Assembly: GCF_000069185.1 (NCBI RefSeq)
Contig: NC_010397.1
Span: 4,712,001-4,776,000 of the forward strand
Source of the DNA: Mycobacteroides abscessus ATCC 19977
GTDB lineage: Bacteria > Actinomycetota > Actinomycetes > Mycobacteriales > Mycobacteriaceae
Length of the DNA: 64,000 nt
Reading direction: 5' to 3'
The number at the start of each line of letters is the position of its first letter. Positions within the stretch are counted from its first letter, which is position 1. Below the pieces are notes generated by a model. It saw only the letters and a program-made list of their open reading frames with translations. It had not been told where the DNA came from and ran no database searches. Shown piece by piece: positions 34,380 to 42,489 of the stretch. A program made the position numbers and the translations under genes.

Positions 34380-35168
34380 CTAAGGCAGGATCGAGTCCAC
34401 GTAACCGCCGTCAGCCCGCACCGCGGCGCCGGTGGTGGCAGAAGCCAGCGGGGAACTGAGGTAGACCACCAGGTTTGCGATCTCCGCCGGCTCGATCAGG
34501 CGCTGCACCAGCGATTGGGGCCGGTGCCTTTTCATGAATTCGCGCTGTGCCTCATCCCAGGGCAGCGACTTGTCGACGAGCTGGTAGACAAAGTCCTCCA
34601 CCCCAGCGGTGTGGGTCGGGCCGGCGATCACCGAATTGATCGTGACACCTGAGCCGGCCGCGTCCTTCGCGAATCCGCGTGTCACCCCGAGCAGTGCAGT
34701 CTTCGACACGCCGTAGTGGATCATCTCCTGCGGAATGACAATCGCCGAGTCGCTCGCAATCTGAATGATGCGGCCCCATCCGGCCCCGATCATCGCCGGC
34801 AGGTACGCACGGATAAGGCGCACAGCGGAGAGCACATTGACTTCGAAATAGTTCCGCCATTGCTCATCGGTGATCTCTCGCGCCGGGGTGGCGCCGAAAA
34901 TGCCCAGATTGTTGATCAAAATGTCCACTTCGGGGAGCTGCTTGAGAAGCCGCTCGACACCGTCAGCGGTCGAAACGTCGGCAGCAACACCACTAACGCT
35001 GCCATGTTGAAGACCGACCTCGGCGACCGCCGCGTCGACCCTTTCCTGCGATCGCCCGTTGACCACAGCACGCGCGCCACTAGCCGCGAGCTGACGCACG
35101 ATCTCCAGTCCTATGCCCTGCGTAGATCCCGTTACTAGCGCTGTCTTACCCGTCAGGTCAATGTTCAC
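34380..35168 (-). CDS. SDR-family oxidoreductase
   Basis: This 262-residue classical short-chain dehydrogenase has TGSTQGIG at the cofactor site, NNLGI near residue 87, a serine in IIQIASDSA and the catalytic motif YGVSKTA. The C terminus (GGYVDSILP) is standard. The substrate is not predictable. It is flanked by terminators on both sides and appears to be transcribed alone. Confidence 0.88.
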   Translation of the reverse strand: MNIDLTGKTALVTGSTQGIGLEIVRQLAASGARAVVNGRSQERVDAAVAEVGLQHGSVSGVAADVSTADGVERLLKQLPEVDILINNLGIFGATPAREITDEQWRNYFEVNVLSAVRLIRAYLPAMIGAGWGRIIQIASDSAIVIPQEMIHYGVSKTALLGVTRGFAKDAAGSGVTINSVIAGPTHTAGVEDFVYQLVDKSLPWDEAQREFMKRHRPQSLVQRLIEPAEIANLVVYLSSPLASATTGAAVRADGGYVDSILP

Positions 35169-35324
35169 GTATCCATTGAAGACCTTCCGCCCCTGACTTC
35201 ATTCCCCAGGTGGGGCAGGTCACGCCCGGGCGGCTGCTCCACTGAAGGTGATTGGCCTAAAGGTCATACCCGCGACGGAAAATCCTCAACTGGACTTGAG
35301 GTCAACCCGTCGCACACGAACGGA

Positions 35325-35353
35325 CCGCATCCGGGGTCCGACCCCGGATGCGG
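35325..35353 (-). terminator. Hairpin terminator of the DUF1326 gene
   Basis: CCGCATCCGGGG and CCCCGGATGCGG are perfect 12-bp arms around a 5-nt loop, 11 bp beyond the stop codon of the minus-strand DUF1326 gene. The surrounding 35169-35364 region holds no gene. Confidence 0.8.
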
Positions 35354-35364
35354 CCGCGCGCCGA

Positions 35365-36078
35365 TTAGTTCGAGCAGCAGCATCCGCCCTGTTGTGCTCC
35401 GGCCAGCTCGTCCGAGACCGTCGGCACGGCGCCATCCGGGCGCCAGTCGAACGGGAAATGCTTGCTCGAGCCACCACTGTGTTCATGCGACCATTCGAAC
35501 CCGACCGAATGATCCTTCTTCACCACTCCCCATGTCGCGATCTGCCCCGGACCCACCTCCGCACCCGGCGCGTTCGCGGTCGTGACCCGGCGATTGGGAT
35601 CGGCGGTCGGACCTGTCAACGCCTCGACATGCAGATCGACCTTCCCTGGAATCTCCGCGCTCCAGCTCGCAAGGTCCTCTGCCTTGTCGAACTTGATCGG
35701 CACGTATTCGATACCGCGTAGCTCCTCGATAAGGCTTGCGAACTCGGCTGGCCAGCCACCTTCTTTACCGGTGAAGATGCGTTCGAGCGCCACCCGCTGG
35801 CGGGCGTCTGCGTCCTCGTCGATGTAAAACATCAGTTTCATCGTCGCATCGGGATCTCCAATCCACATGTTGCCCTGGAACTCGCCTTGAGCGACCACAC
35901 CCAGACCGCTCAAATCGACATCGCCCCAATGCCCCTCACTGACATGCCACACCAAGGTGAACAGGCAGTCGCCGTGAGTTGGCGCCTGCGCGAAGCTACA
36001 TGGGCACGGCAGCTTGCAACTGCACACATCGAACCAATCGCCCTTGAGATTCCAGTCGTAGGTTTCCGTCGCTGACAT
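35365..36078 (-). CDS. DUF1326-domain protein, probable metal-responsive
   Basis: The 237-residue protein begins with a cysteine cluster (DVCSCKLPCPC; Cys19, Cys21, Cys25, Cys27), the hallmark of DUF1326, and ends in QQGGCCCSN, a second cluster suited to metal binding. The central region is mixed alpha/beta with no known catalytic motif. AAAGGAATGG precedes the ATG at 36078. Two CsoR-type operators lie upstream, so induction by copper or sulfane sulfur is likely. Function in the family is unknown. Confidence 0.82.
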   Translation of the reverse strand: MSATETYDWNLKGDWFDVCSCKLPCPCSFAQAPTHGDCLFTLVWHVSEGHWGDVDLSGLGVVAQGEFQGNMWIGDPDATMKLMFYIDEDADARQRVALERIFTGKEGGWPAEFASLIEELRGIEYVPIKFDKAEDLASWSAEIPGKVDLHVEALTGPTADPNRRVTTANAPGAEVGPGQIATWGVVKKDHSVGFEWSHEHSGGSSKHFPFDWRPDGAVPTVSDELAGAQQGGCCCSN

Positions 36079-36095
36079 TTGTCCATTCCTTTCCA

Positions 36096-36167
36096 TACCC
36101 CCCAGGGGTACTAGCGGTCCCAACGTAGCAGCAGCGTGCGCACCCTGACAAGTACCCCACGGGGGTA
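36096..36167. promoter_or_regulatory. Two CsoR/CstR-type operators
   Basis: TACCCCCCAGGGGTA (36096-36110) and TACCCCACGGGGGTA (36153-36167) both fit TACCCC-N3-GGGGTA, the operator pattern of the CsoR/RcnR/CstR repressor family. Their centres are 57 bp apart, between the DUF1326 gene and the divergent amidohydrolase gene. No csoR-like gene is in the window. Confidence 0.7.
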
Positions 36168-36203
36168 TATTCGGAAGCGCCGGATGCTCCTCTCCGATCG
36201 ATG

Positions 36204-36234
36204 GATATAGATAGGCGTTGATATAGATAGGCGT
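36204..36234 (+). repeat. Tandem 15-bp direct repeat at the start codon
   Basis: GATATAGATAGGCGT occurs at 36204-36218 and 36220-36234, one base apart, and the second copy ends directly against the ATG at 36235. It occupies the place of the ribosome binding site. Confidence 0.85.
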
Positions 36235-37143
36235 ATGTCCGAATCAGCCTTCGACCCGGCGCCCGTCAGACAGATCTGGCAAGAACTGGGAATTCCCGGG
36301 ATCGTGGACGTGCACACCCACTTCATGCCCAAGTCCGTCATGGACAAGGTGTGGGCCTACTTCGATTCGGCGGGGCCATTGGTCGGGCGCCCCTGGCCCA
36401 TCACCTACCGCGCCGATGAGTCCCAGAGGGTCACGACCCTGCGCGACTTCGGGGTGCTCCGCTTCACCTCGTTGGTCTATCCCCACAAGCCGCAGATGGC
36501 GGCATGGCTAAACCAGTGGGCGGCCCAGTTCGCGGCACAGACCCCGGACTGCATTCACACCGCCACGTTCTTTCCCGAACCCGGCGCCGCAGACTACGTA
36601 CGTGAGGCGATCGATGCGGGAGTGGGGGTATTCAAGGTCCACGTTCAGGTCGGTGCCTTCTCCCCGACCGATCCGCTGCTGGTCCCGGTGTGGGGCCTCA
36701 TCGAGGATGCCGGCGTTCCGGTGGTGATCCACTGCGGGTCGGGCCCGGCACCGGGGGAATTCACCGGCCCTGATCCGGTCACGGCTCTCCTCAAACAATT
36801 CCCGCACTTACGGCTGATTGTCGCGCACATGGGCATGCCCGAGTACAGCGAGTTTCTCGATCTGTGCGAGCAGCACGACGAGGTGCGGCTGGACACCACA
36901 ATGGCATTCACCGCATTCTCCAACGAGAAAGCGCCCTTCCCAGAATCCGACTACCCACGGCTCGTCGAGATGGGTCACAAGATCTACTTCGGCAGTGACT
37001 TCCCGAACATCCCGTATGGATACGCCGAGGCCATCACCGCGCTACGGAGAATGCCCGGGATCGATGACGCCTGGATGCGCGATGTGCTGTACCACAATGG
37101 CGCAAGGCTATTCGGTGTTGACACCTCAGCCTCCGGCCGGTGA
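36235..37143 (+). CDS. Amidohydrolase-family protein (ACMSD/amidohydrolase-2 type)
   Basis: The 302-residue TIM-barrel protein has the metal motif VDVHTHFMP near residue 22, VFKVHVQVG, VVIHCGSGP and LIVAHMGMPEYSEFLDLCEQHDEVRLDTTMAFT, and YFGSDFPNIPYGY with the catalytic aspartate near residue 250. Such enzymes hydrolyse or decarboxylate ring acids; the substrate is unknown. Its start codon follows a tandem repeat instead of a normal ribosome binding site. Its last 18 bp overlap the convergent FAAL gene. Confidence 0.85.
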   Translation: MSESAFDPAPVRQIWQELGIPGIVDVHTHFMPKSVMDKVWAYFDSAGPLVGRPWPITYRADESQRVTTLRDFGVLRFTSLVYPHKPQMAAWLNQWAAQFAAQTPDCIHTATFFPEPGAADYVREAIDAGVGVFKVHVQVGAFSPTDPLLVPVWGLIEDAGVPVVIHCGSGPAPGEFTGPDPVTALLKQFPHLRLIVAHMGMPEYSEFLDLCEQHDEVRLDTTMAFTAFSNEKAPFPESDYPRLVEMGHKIYFGSDFPNIPYGYAEAITALRRMPGIDDAWMRDVLYHNGARLFGVDTSASGR

Positions 37144-38799
37144 CAACAGCCCGGACAGATACGCCTCACGCACCTTGAGTCGCTGACGTTTTCCGCTCGT
37201 GGTCCGCGGAATCGCGCGTGCCGGCACCACGACGACGTCATCCAGTGAAAACCCGAACGCGGCGCGCACACCACCGGCCACACGGCTACGCAATCCCTCG
37301 TACTCGCGTGCGGCCGCCCGCGTTCCCACCACGGCCACAACCGACTCGCGGGCGCGCCGTTCATCCTGCACCGTGAACACAACGGAAACTCCACCCGCGC
37401 CAGAGAGCTGGTCGATTTGCCGTTCGACGTCGTAGGGCGGGAAGTTGCGACCCCGCACGATGAGCATCTCCTTGCGACGCCCCACCACAAAGAGTTCACC
37501 GCCGTCGAGATAGCCGCGGTCACCAGTGCTGTGCCATCCGCCCTCGGGCGCGACTACCCCACCGTCGGGACGCAAGTAGCCGCGCATGACCGACGGCCCA
37601 CTCACCTGAATATCGCCGACAGCTCCATCAGCAAGTACTTCGCCCTCGGCCGAAAGGACGCGCAGCCGCAAGCCGTCGACCGGCCGACCACACGACACAA
37701 CCAGTTGGCCATTCTCCGGACTACGCCGACCGTACACCCGACCGAACGCTGTTTCTCCCGGTGGATACGGTTGCAGTGCAATGCTTGTCGCGAGGACTGT
37801 TTCCGCCATGCCGTAGCACGGCACCAACACGTCGTTACGCATACCCAACAAACCAAGCCGCGCGGTGACGTCACACACCACCGGATAAGGGATGGGCTCG
37901 GCACCCACGTAGGCATGACGCAGGGAGGACAGATCCACATCTACAAGCGGGTCACCGCGACCGATCGCGTCCGATACCGCCCGATACGCAAACGGTGGAC
38001 CCGCGGTGTGAGTCGACCCGTGATGAGACATGTGTCGTAGCCAGGAGATCGGATCGCGCAGAAATCCCATCGGGGTCATCACCCCCACTCGGAGACCGTA
38101 GAGCAGTGCGGCCAACACCTGGATAAAACCCATATCGTGATAGAAGGGCAGCCAGCTGAACACCCGATCGCGCCTCCGCGATGCCCTTGTGCCGTAGGCG
38201 ATTGCACTGGCGTTGTGCACGACATTGCCATGGGTCAGCACTACTGCCTTCGGCGCGGAGGTCGAGCCTGAGGTAAGCTGTATGTGGTGCACGTCTGCTG
38301 GGTGTGCAGTCGAAAGTAGCTCCCATTCAATAGGATTGGCATCGCCAAGCTGATCATATGCCAACACGTTTGGATGCACGACCGCCACCATGACACGTGG
38401 CTGGGCAATGACCACAGCGGGGCTCAATACCTCAAGCGCGGCGCGAAGATGCGCCACTCCCGCGGAGTCCGGCCTCGAGGGAGTGGGCGGCGGTGCGATC
38501 GCGCAGGGCACCGCACCCAACAACAGCACAGCCAACAGTGTCGCCAGGTATTCTTCGTCGCTGGCGGCGGTCATGGCGACTCGATCACCGCGCCTCAGTC
38601 CACGCTCGCGTAGCGCCGCGGCACGGATCCGGATGTCAACAACCAGATCTGCACCCGCACGTGTGTACAGATGGCGTCGCGAATCGTAGAAATCGAGCTC
38701 TTCCAGTCCCGCGCGAAGCAGCCCGGGATAATCAATCGCACCGGACCTCATAGCCGGCGCATTGATCTCCACATGCTGGCGAATCCCCCTATCGCTCAT
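37126..38799 (-). CDS. Fatty-acyl-AMP ligase (FAAL)
   Basis: The enzyme should activate a fatty acid to acyl-AMP and pass it to an acyl carrier protein. At 557 residues it has the FAAL-type motifs LTSGSTSAPKAVVLTHGN, SWLPFYHDMGFIQ, YGMAETVLAT, GWHSTGDRGYLDGGELFVVGRRKEMLIVRGRNFPPYDVE and the C-terminal TTSGKRQRLKVREAYLSG with the catalytic lysine. The WLPFYHDMG and NFPPYD forms are FAAL-like. Its start overlaps the stop of the dedicated ACP gene by 4 bp, so that ACP is the expected acceptor. It is the last gene of a seven-gene unit. Confidence 0.9.
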   Translation of the reverse strand: MSDRGIRQHVEINAPAMRSGAIDYPGLLRAGLEELDFYDSRRHLYTRAGADLVVDIRIRAAALRERGLRRGDRVAMTAASDEEYLATLLAVLLLGAVPCAIAPPPTPSRPDSAGVAHLRAALEVLSPAVVIAQPRVMVAVVHPNVLAYDQLGDANPIEWELLSTAHPADVHHIQLTSGSTSAPKAVVLTHGNVVHNASAIAYGTRASRRRDRVFSWLPFYHDMGFIQVLAALLYGLRVGVMTPMGFLRDPISWLRHMSHHGSTHTAGPPFAYRAVSDAIGRGDPLVDVDLSSLRHAYVGAEPIPYPVVCDVTARLGLLGMRNDVLVPCYGMAETVLATSIALQPYPPGETAFGRVYGRRSPENGQLVVSCGRPVDGLRLRVLSAEGEVLADGAVGDIQVSGPSVMRGYLRPDGGVVAPEGGWHSTGDRGYLDGGELFVVGRRKEMLIVRGRNFPPYDVERQIDQLSGAGGVSVVFTVQDERRARESVVAVVGTRAAAREYEGLRSRVAGGVRAAFGFSLDDVVVVPARAIPRTTSGKRQRLKVREAYLSGLLSPAGG

Positions 38800-39101
38800 G
38801 CCTGTTCGCGACGCACGGCCTTGGCGCGCAGGCGCCCCCGGATGAATGCGCCGATATCGCCCACCACGCTGAACGCGAAGGCGTCCTCTTCCGGGATGAA
38901 TACCGTGAATCGGTCCTCCATCTCGTTCATGAGCGCCATCAGCACCACGGAGTCCACGGGTAGTCCCAGCAGTGCCGTCTGCGCATTCACGGCGTCAAGA
39001 TCCACCTGTGCCAGGTCTTCCGGGGGAAGTAGCTTGATCAGTGCGCCTCGGAGGGCGCCGATGATTTCCGCATCTTCCGGAAGCACTACCATCTCGGTCA
39101 T
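38796..39101 (-). CDS. Acyl carrier protein
   Basis: The 101-residue protein is a four-helix carrier with the phosphopantetheine site DSVVLMALMNEMED (Ser51). It is longer than a housekeeping AcpP and has a basic C-terminal tail (RGRLRAKAVRREQA). It lies between the FAAL gene and the ABC ATPase gene with 4-bp overlaps on both sides, so it is almost certainly loaded by the adjacent FAAL. Confidence 0.85.
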   Translation of the reverse strand: MTEMVVLPEDAEIIGALRGALIKLLPPEDLAQVDLDAVNAQTALLGLPVDSVVLMALMNEMEDRFTVFIPEEDAFAFSVVGDIGAFIRGRLRAKAVRREQA

Positions 39102-39823
39102 TGGTTCTCTTTCTCCAGCAGCACGCCATCTTCCAGATGCAGTACTCGATCCGCGATATCGGTAAGGCGTAGATCGTGGGTCACGATCACCACCGCCGCC
39201 CCTTGGCTTCGGGCCGCGTCCGCGAGCTGCGCGGCAACCCTCTTGCCGGTTGCCGAATCCAGATTCGCGGTCGGTTCGTCGGCAAGGACCAAGCCCGGAC
39301 GGGCCACCAGCGCGCGTGCGGCGGCAACGCGTTGCTTCTCACCGCCCGAAAGCGCCGGTGGACGGTGATCGGTCCGATGCTCCATCCCAACGTCGGCCAG
39401 CAAGCCCCGCGCACGTGACATGGCTTTGTCCTTGCTCACCCCGGCGTAACGCAAAGGCAGGGCCACATTCTCCGCACTCGTCAACGCGTTCAGTAGGTTG
39501 TATTCCTGGAACAGAAATCCCAGTTTCTCCAACCTGATGTGTGCGCGGTCTCGCTCCGCGAGCTCACCCACATCCCGGCCCCCAATCCTGACCAGGCCCG
39601 AGACCGGAGTCAGCAGTAGGCCCATGACGAGTAATGCCGTGGTCTTGCCACCACCGGAAGGGCCGACAACAAGCACCACCTCACCGGTATTGACTGTTAG
39701 GTCCAGGCCCCTCAGCGCGTGCACCGCCGCGGCGCCGGTTCCATACTGGTGCGCAACGCCCTTGAGTTGCAGGACCGGCTCAGGTGAAACATTTGGCCTT
39801 TCAGGACTATTCATTGCACTCAC
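39098..39823 (-). CDS. ABC transporter ATP-binding protein (MacB/LolD type)
   Basis: The 241-residue ATPase shows Walker A GPSGGGKTTAL (Lys60), a LSGGEKQRVAAARALV signature and Walker B LVLADEPTANLDS. The build is that of LolD/MacB ATPases, which pair with FtsX-like permeases for lipoprotein, peptide or lipid extrusion. Its partner permease is encoded immediately upstream with a 4-bp overlap. Confidence 0.92.
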   Translation of the reverse strand: MSAMNSPERPNVSPEPVLQLKGVAHQYGTGAAAVHALRGLDLTVNTGEVVLVVGPSGGGKTTALLVMGLLLTPVSGLVRIGGRDVGELAERDRAHIRLEKLGFLFQEYNLLNALTSAENVALPLRYAGVSKDKAMSRARGLLADVGMEHRTDHRPPALSGGEKQRVAAARALVARPGLVLADEPTANLDSATGKRVAAQLADAARSQGAAVVIVTHDLRLTDIADRVLHLEDGVLLEKENQ

Positions 39824-40926
39824 CTCCGGAACGCCTGAGCGGGATCGATCCGTGTTACCCGCCGGACCGGGATGAGTGATCCGATTACCGCCATGACGCC
39901 GGTCGCCGCCGCCATCCCGGCCAGCATTGCGGGGGTCACCTCCACCGTCACATCTCCTAGCCGGTCCTTAACCAGGAACTGAACACCGTAGGTGATGCCG
40001 GCACCCAATATGTATCCGAGCCCCGCTATCAGCGCCGCTTGGGCAATCACGGTGCGACACAGCTGCACTGGACGCACACCCAGCGCACGCAGTACGCCAA
40101 AATCGCTCATTTGCTCGGTGGTGACCGCGAGTACGGTCAAACCCACCAGCGCCACCCCGACCAGCGCGGCGATCCCGATCATCGTCCTGAGCGGCCGACC
40201 AATCATCGAAATCACAATGGCGCGGCTGTTCTCCGCGAACGTTTCCGAGGTGAAGGCGTCCATCCCCGGCACCGACTTCCTCACCGAATCGACTACCTGG
40301 TCGCCGGTGAACCCCACTGTCGGCTGAACCAGGAAGTAGGACACCCGATTTCCAGCTCGTAGTAGATGCGCGGCATCCACTAGGGAGATGAAGGCGTAGA
40401 AATTGCCGACGGCCGCGGTCTGTTTGGACAGGCCCACGACCGTAAAGTCACCGTCCACAAGCCGAACGGTGTCGCCGAGATGGATCTTATTCTTCTTCGC
40501 CAGCACTCGATCCAGCACCACTTCACCAGACCCCGCGACATTGCGCCCCTCGGCGAGCGACCAGGGTCCGCCTATCCCGGTGGCAGTGTCATAGCCGACA
40601 ACGAAGTATGCGGTGTGTCCACCCTTGTGCACGAAGTCCGATGGAAGGCCGAGTATTGGCTCGGCCGACTGCACGCCGGGAACCTTCAACAACCGGTCTT
40701 TGCCCTCCGCCGGAAGCCACGAGACGGCCCGGAACATCTGTGAAACACCCGGCTGAACCACCCACACCGCACCCTTGGAGTGGTCGATATAGGTGGTCAC
40801 CTGGTTGGTCGTGCCGACGAAGATCCCCGACATAACCAGCACCAGAATGACCGCGACGGCCACCCCGACAACCGAAAGTACAAAGCGGGCACGTTCGGCG
40901 ACAAGATTCTTGACAGCGACGATCAA
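39820..40926 (-). CDS. FtsX/MacB-type ABC permease
   Basis: The 368-residue permease has one N-terminal membrane helix (FVLSVVGVAVAVILVLVMSGIFVG), a ~200-residue outer domain, and three C-terminal helices of the FtsX type (MIGIAALVGVALVGLTVLAV, IAQAALIAGLGYILGAG, AGMAAATGVMAVIGSLI). The longer open frame to 41325 lies inside the desulfurase gene. I use the TTG at 40926, which overlaps the desulfurase stop (TTGA). It works with the ATPase encoded next to it as an extruder, presumably of the product of this gene cluster. Confidence 0.85.
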   Translation of the reverse strand: MIVAVKNLVAERARFVLSVVGVAVAVILVLVMSGIFVGTTNQVTTYIDHSKGAVWVVQPGVSQMFRAVSWLPAEGKDRLLKVPGVQSAEPILGLPSDFVHKGGHTAYFVVGYDTATGIGGPWSLAEGRNVAGSGEVVLDRVLAKKNKIHLGDTVRLVDGDFTVVGLSKQTAAVGNFYAFISLVDAAHLLRAGNRVSYFLVQPTVGFTGDQVVDSVRKSVPGMDAFTSETFAENSRAIVISMIGRPLRTMIGIAALVGVALVGLTVLAVTTEQMSDFGVLRALGVRPVQLCRTVIAQAALIAGLGYILGAGITYGVQFLVKDRLGDVTVEVTPAMLAGMAAATGVMAVIGSLIPVRRVTRIDPAQAFRR

Positions 40927-42113
40927 CGGATCATCCCTCCTGCCGTTGCGCGCAGTCTGTGCACGGCCTGGACCGTAACCGCGACAACCGTGTCGACATC
41001 TGCCGGAGACACACCCGGGCCCAGCGAGAAACGAACCGTTCCGCGCGCCTGGTCCTCGGTCAGGCACATTGCCCGCAACACGTGGGAAACAGTGTCTTCC
41101 CCAGCGTGACAAGCCGATCCGGTGGATACGTAGATGCCATGCATGTCCAGATGGTCGGCGAGAGTGTCGGCGCGAACCCCGTCGAAGCGCACGCTCACGG
41201 TCTCTTCCAAAACAGGTTCGGTCACATTGAGATGTACCCCGCCCACCGCGCGCAGTCCGTCGATCAACTGCTCCCGTCGTTTCCGCATACCCAGCCGATA
41301 CTCCCTCTCCACCGTACGCAGGCACACGTCGGCCGCGGCGGCCATACCGAGTGCACCGGGCACATTCTCGGTGCCGGCGCGCAACCGGTTCTCTTGCGGA
41401 CCTCCACGCGTCACCGGCAGCAGCCGATGCCCGCTGCGGACCAGCAACGCACCTATTCCGCGTGGGCCGCCGAACTTGTGTGCCGACACCGACATCATGG
41501 TGGCGCCCACTACCGTCAGATCCAACTTCCCCGCGGTGTGGACCGCGTCAGTGTGGAAGGCCACCCCCGATTGCCTGGCGATATCGGCGATCTCCCAAAC
41601 CGGTTGAATGGCACCGGTTTCGTTGTTGGCGTGCATCACCGATACCAGCGTGGTGTCGGGTCGCAACGCTTGGGCCACATCTGCGGAGCAGATGTGGCCC
41701 GACGGCGCGGGATCTACCAAGGTCACCTGCACGCCCAAGTCCCGTAGCGCGTGCGCGTTCGCAAGGACGGCCGGGTGCTCGATGGAGGATGTCACCAAAT
41801 GACCCCGAAAACCCACGGCGGCAAAGGTTCCCCATAAAGCCAGGGTGTTCGCTTCGCTCCCGCCGGAGGTCAGTACCACCTCCTCGGCATCGGCTCCCAA
41901 TAGCCGCGCGACGGTCTTCCGCGCGGCGGCGAGGGCGTCCGCGGCATCGCGGCCGGCGCCATGGCGGCTCGACGGGTTGCCCACCAGCTGGTGTCCGTTC
42001 AGGACGGCCTGCGCCGCACGCGGATGCAGCGGCGCCGTGGCCGCGTAGTCCAAGTAAATCTCGGTGGGGGCAACCTGCGTGGGTGGGTTAAGAACCTGGG
42101 AGGGCGCTGACAT
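40923..42113 (-). CDS. Cysteine desulfurase (NifS/IscS class)
   Basis: This PLP enzyme converts cysteine to alanine and leaves a persulfide for sulfur transfer. The 396-residue protein has EIYLDYAATAPLHP, NNETGAIQP, FHTDAVHTAGK, the PLP lysine in SAHKFGGPRGIG (Lys213) and the persulfide cysteine in STGSACHAGEDTVSHVL (Cys335). These mark it as group I, the kind that partners IscU/NifU. Its start overlaps the IscU-like gene by 26 bp. The clustering with acyl-activating and export genes, and not with other suf/isc genes, is unusual. Confidence 0.92.
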   Translation of the reverse strand: MSAPSQVLNPPTQVAPTEIYLDYAATAPLHPRAAQAVLNGHQLVGNPSSRHGAGRDAADALAAARKTVARLLGADAEEVVLTSGGSEANTLALWGTFAAVGFRGHLVTSSIEHPAVLANAHALRDLGVQVTLVDPAPSGHICSADVAQALRPDTTLVSVMHANNETGAIQPVWEIADIARQSGVAFHTDAVHTAGKLDLTVVGATMMSVSAHKFGGPRGIGALLVRSGHRLLPVTRGGPQENRLRAGTENVPGALGMAAAADVCLRTVEREYRLGMRKRREQLIDGLRAVGGVHLNVTEPVLEETVSVRFDGVRADTLADHLDMHGIYVSTGSACHAGEDTVSHVLRAMCLTEDQARGTVRFSLGPGVSPADVDTVVAVTVQAVHRLRATAGGMIR

Positions 42114-42489
42114 CTTCGTGAATTCCGTTGCGGTAGTTGTTGGCTAAACGTTGCGCGACGTCGGCGCCGAGGGCTGCGACGTGCTGCTGCTCGGGTGAAA
42201 GACCCCCCGACCATTCGATGACTTGCGCCGCCTGGATCGTTTCGATGTCGCGCACCGGCATCCCGCTGAGACGCTCGGTCAGAATGGATGCCACGGCCAG
42301 TGATGCCGAGCACCCGTAGGCCTCGAAGCCGATCCGGCTGACTACCTCGTCGCGAATCTGAGCGCTCAACAGGATCTGGTCACCGCACACGGGGTTTCCG
42401 ATGAAGGCCGTGACATCGGCCTGATCTAGGCGGCCCGCATTGCGCGGATTGGTGAAGTGATCGATGACTGCGGGACTGAAACGGGGCAC
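42088..42489 (-). CDS. IscU/NifU-like scaffold lacking the third cysteine
   Basis: The 133-residue protein matches the IscU/NifU N-terminal domain. NPRNAGRL at the start, NPVCGDQI (Cys35 with Asp37) and YGCSASLAVASILTERLSG (Cys60) are all present. The third ligand position, normally His-Cys, reads His103-Val104, so the third cysteine is missing. The start is the GTG at 42489, which overlaps the LuxE-like stop by one base (TAGTG). It may still receive sulfur from the desulfurase but would be impaired as a standard cluster scaffold. Confidence 0.85.
   Translation of the reverse strand: MPRFSPAVIDHFTNPRNAGRLDQADVTAFIGNPVCGDQILLSAQIRDEVVSRIGFEAYGCSASLAVASILTERLSGMPVRDIETIQAAQVIEWSGGLSPEQQHVAALGADVAQRLANNYRNGIHEDVSALPGS

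Noticed and set aside
40927..41325. N-terminal extension of the ABC permease
   Set aside because: It lies inside the cysteine desulfurase gene in another frame; the permease similarity begins at the TTG at 40926.
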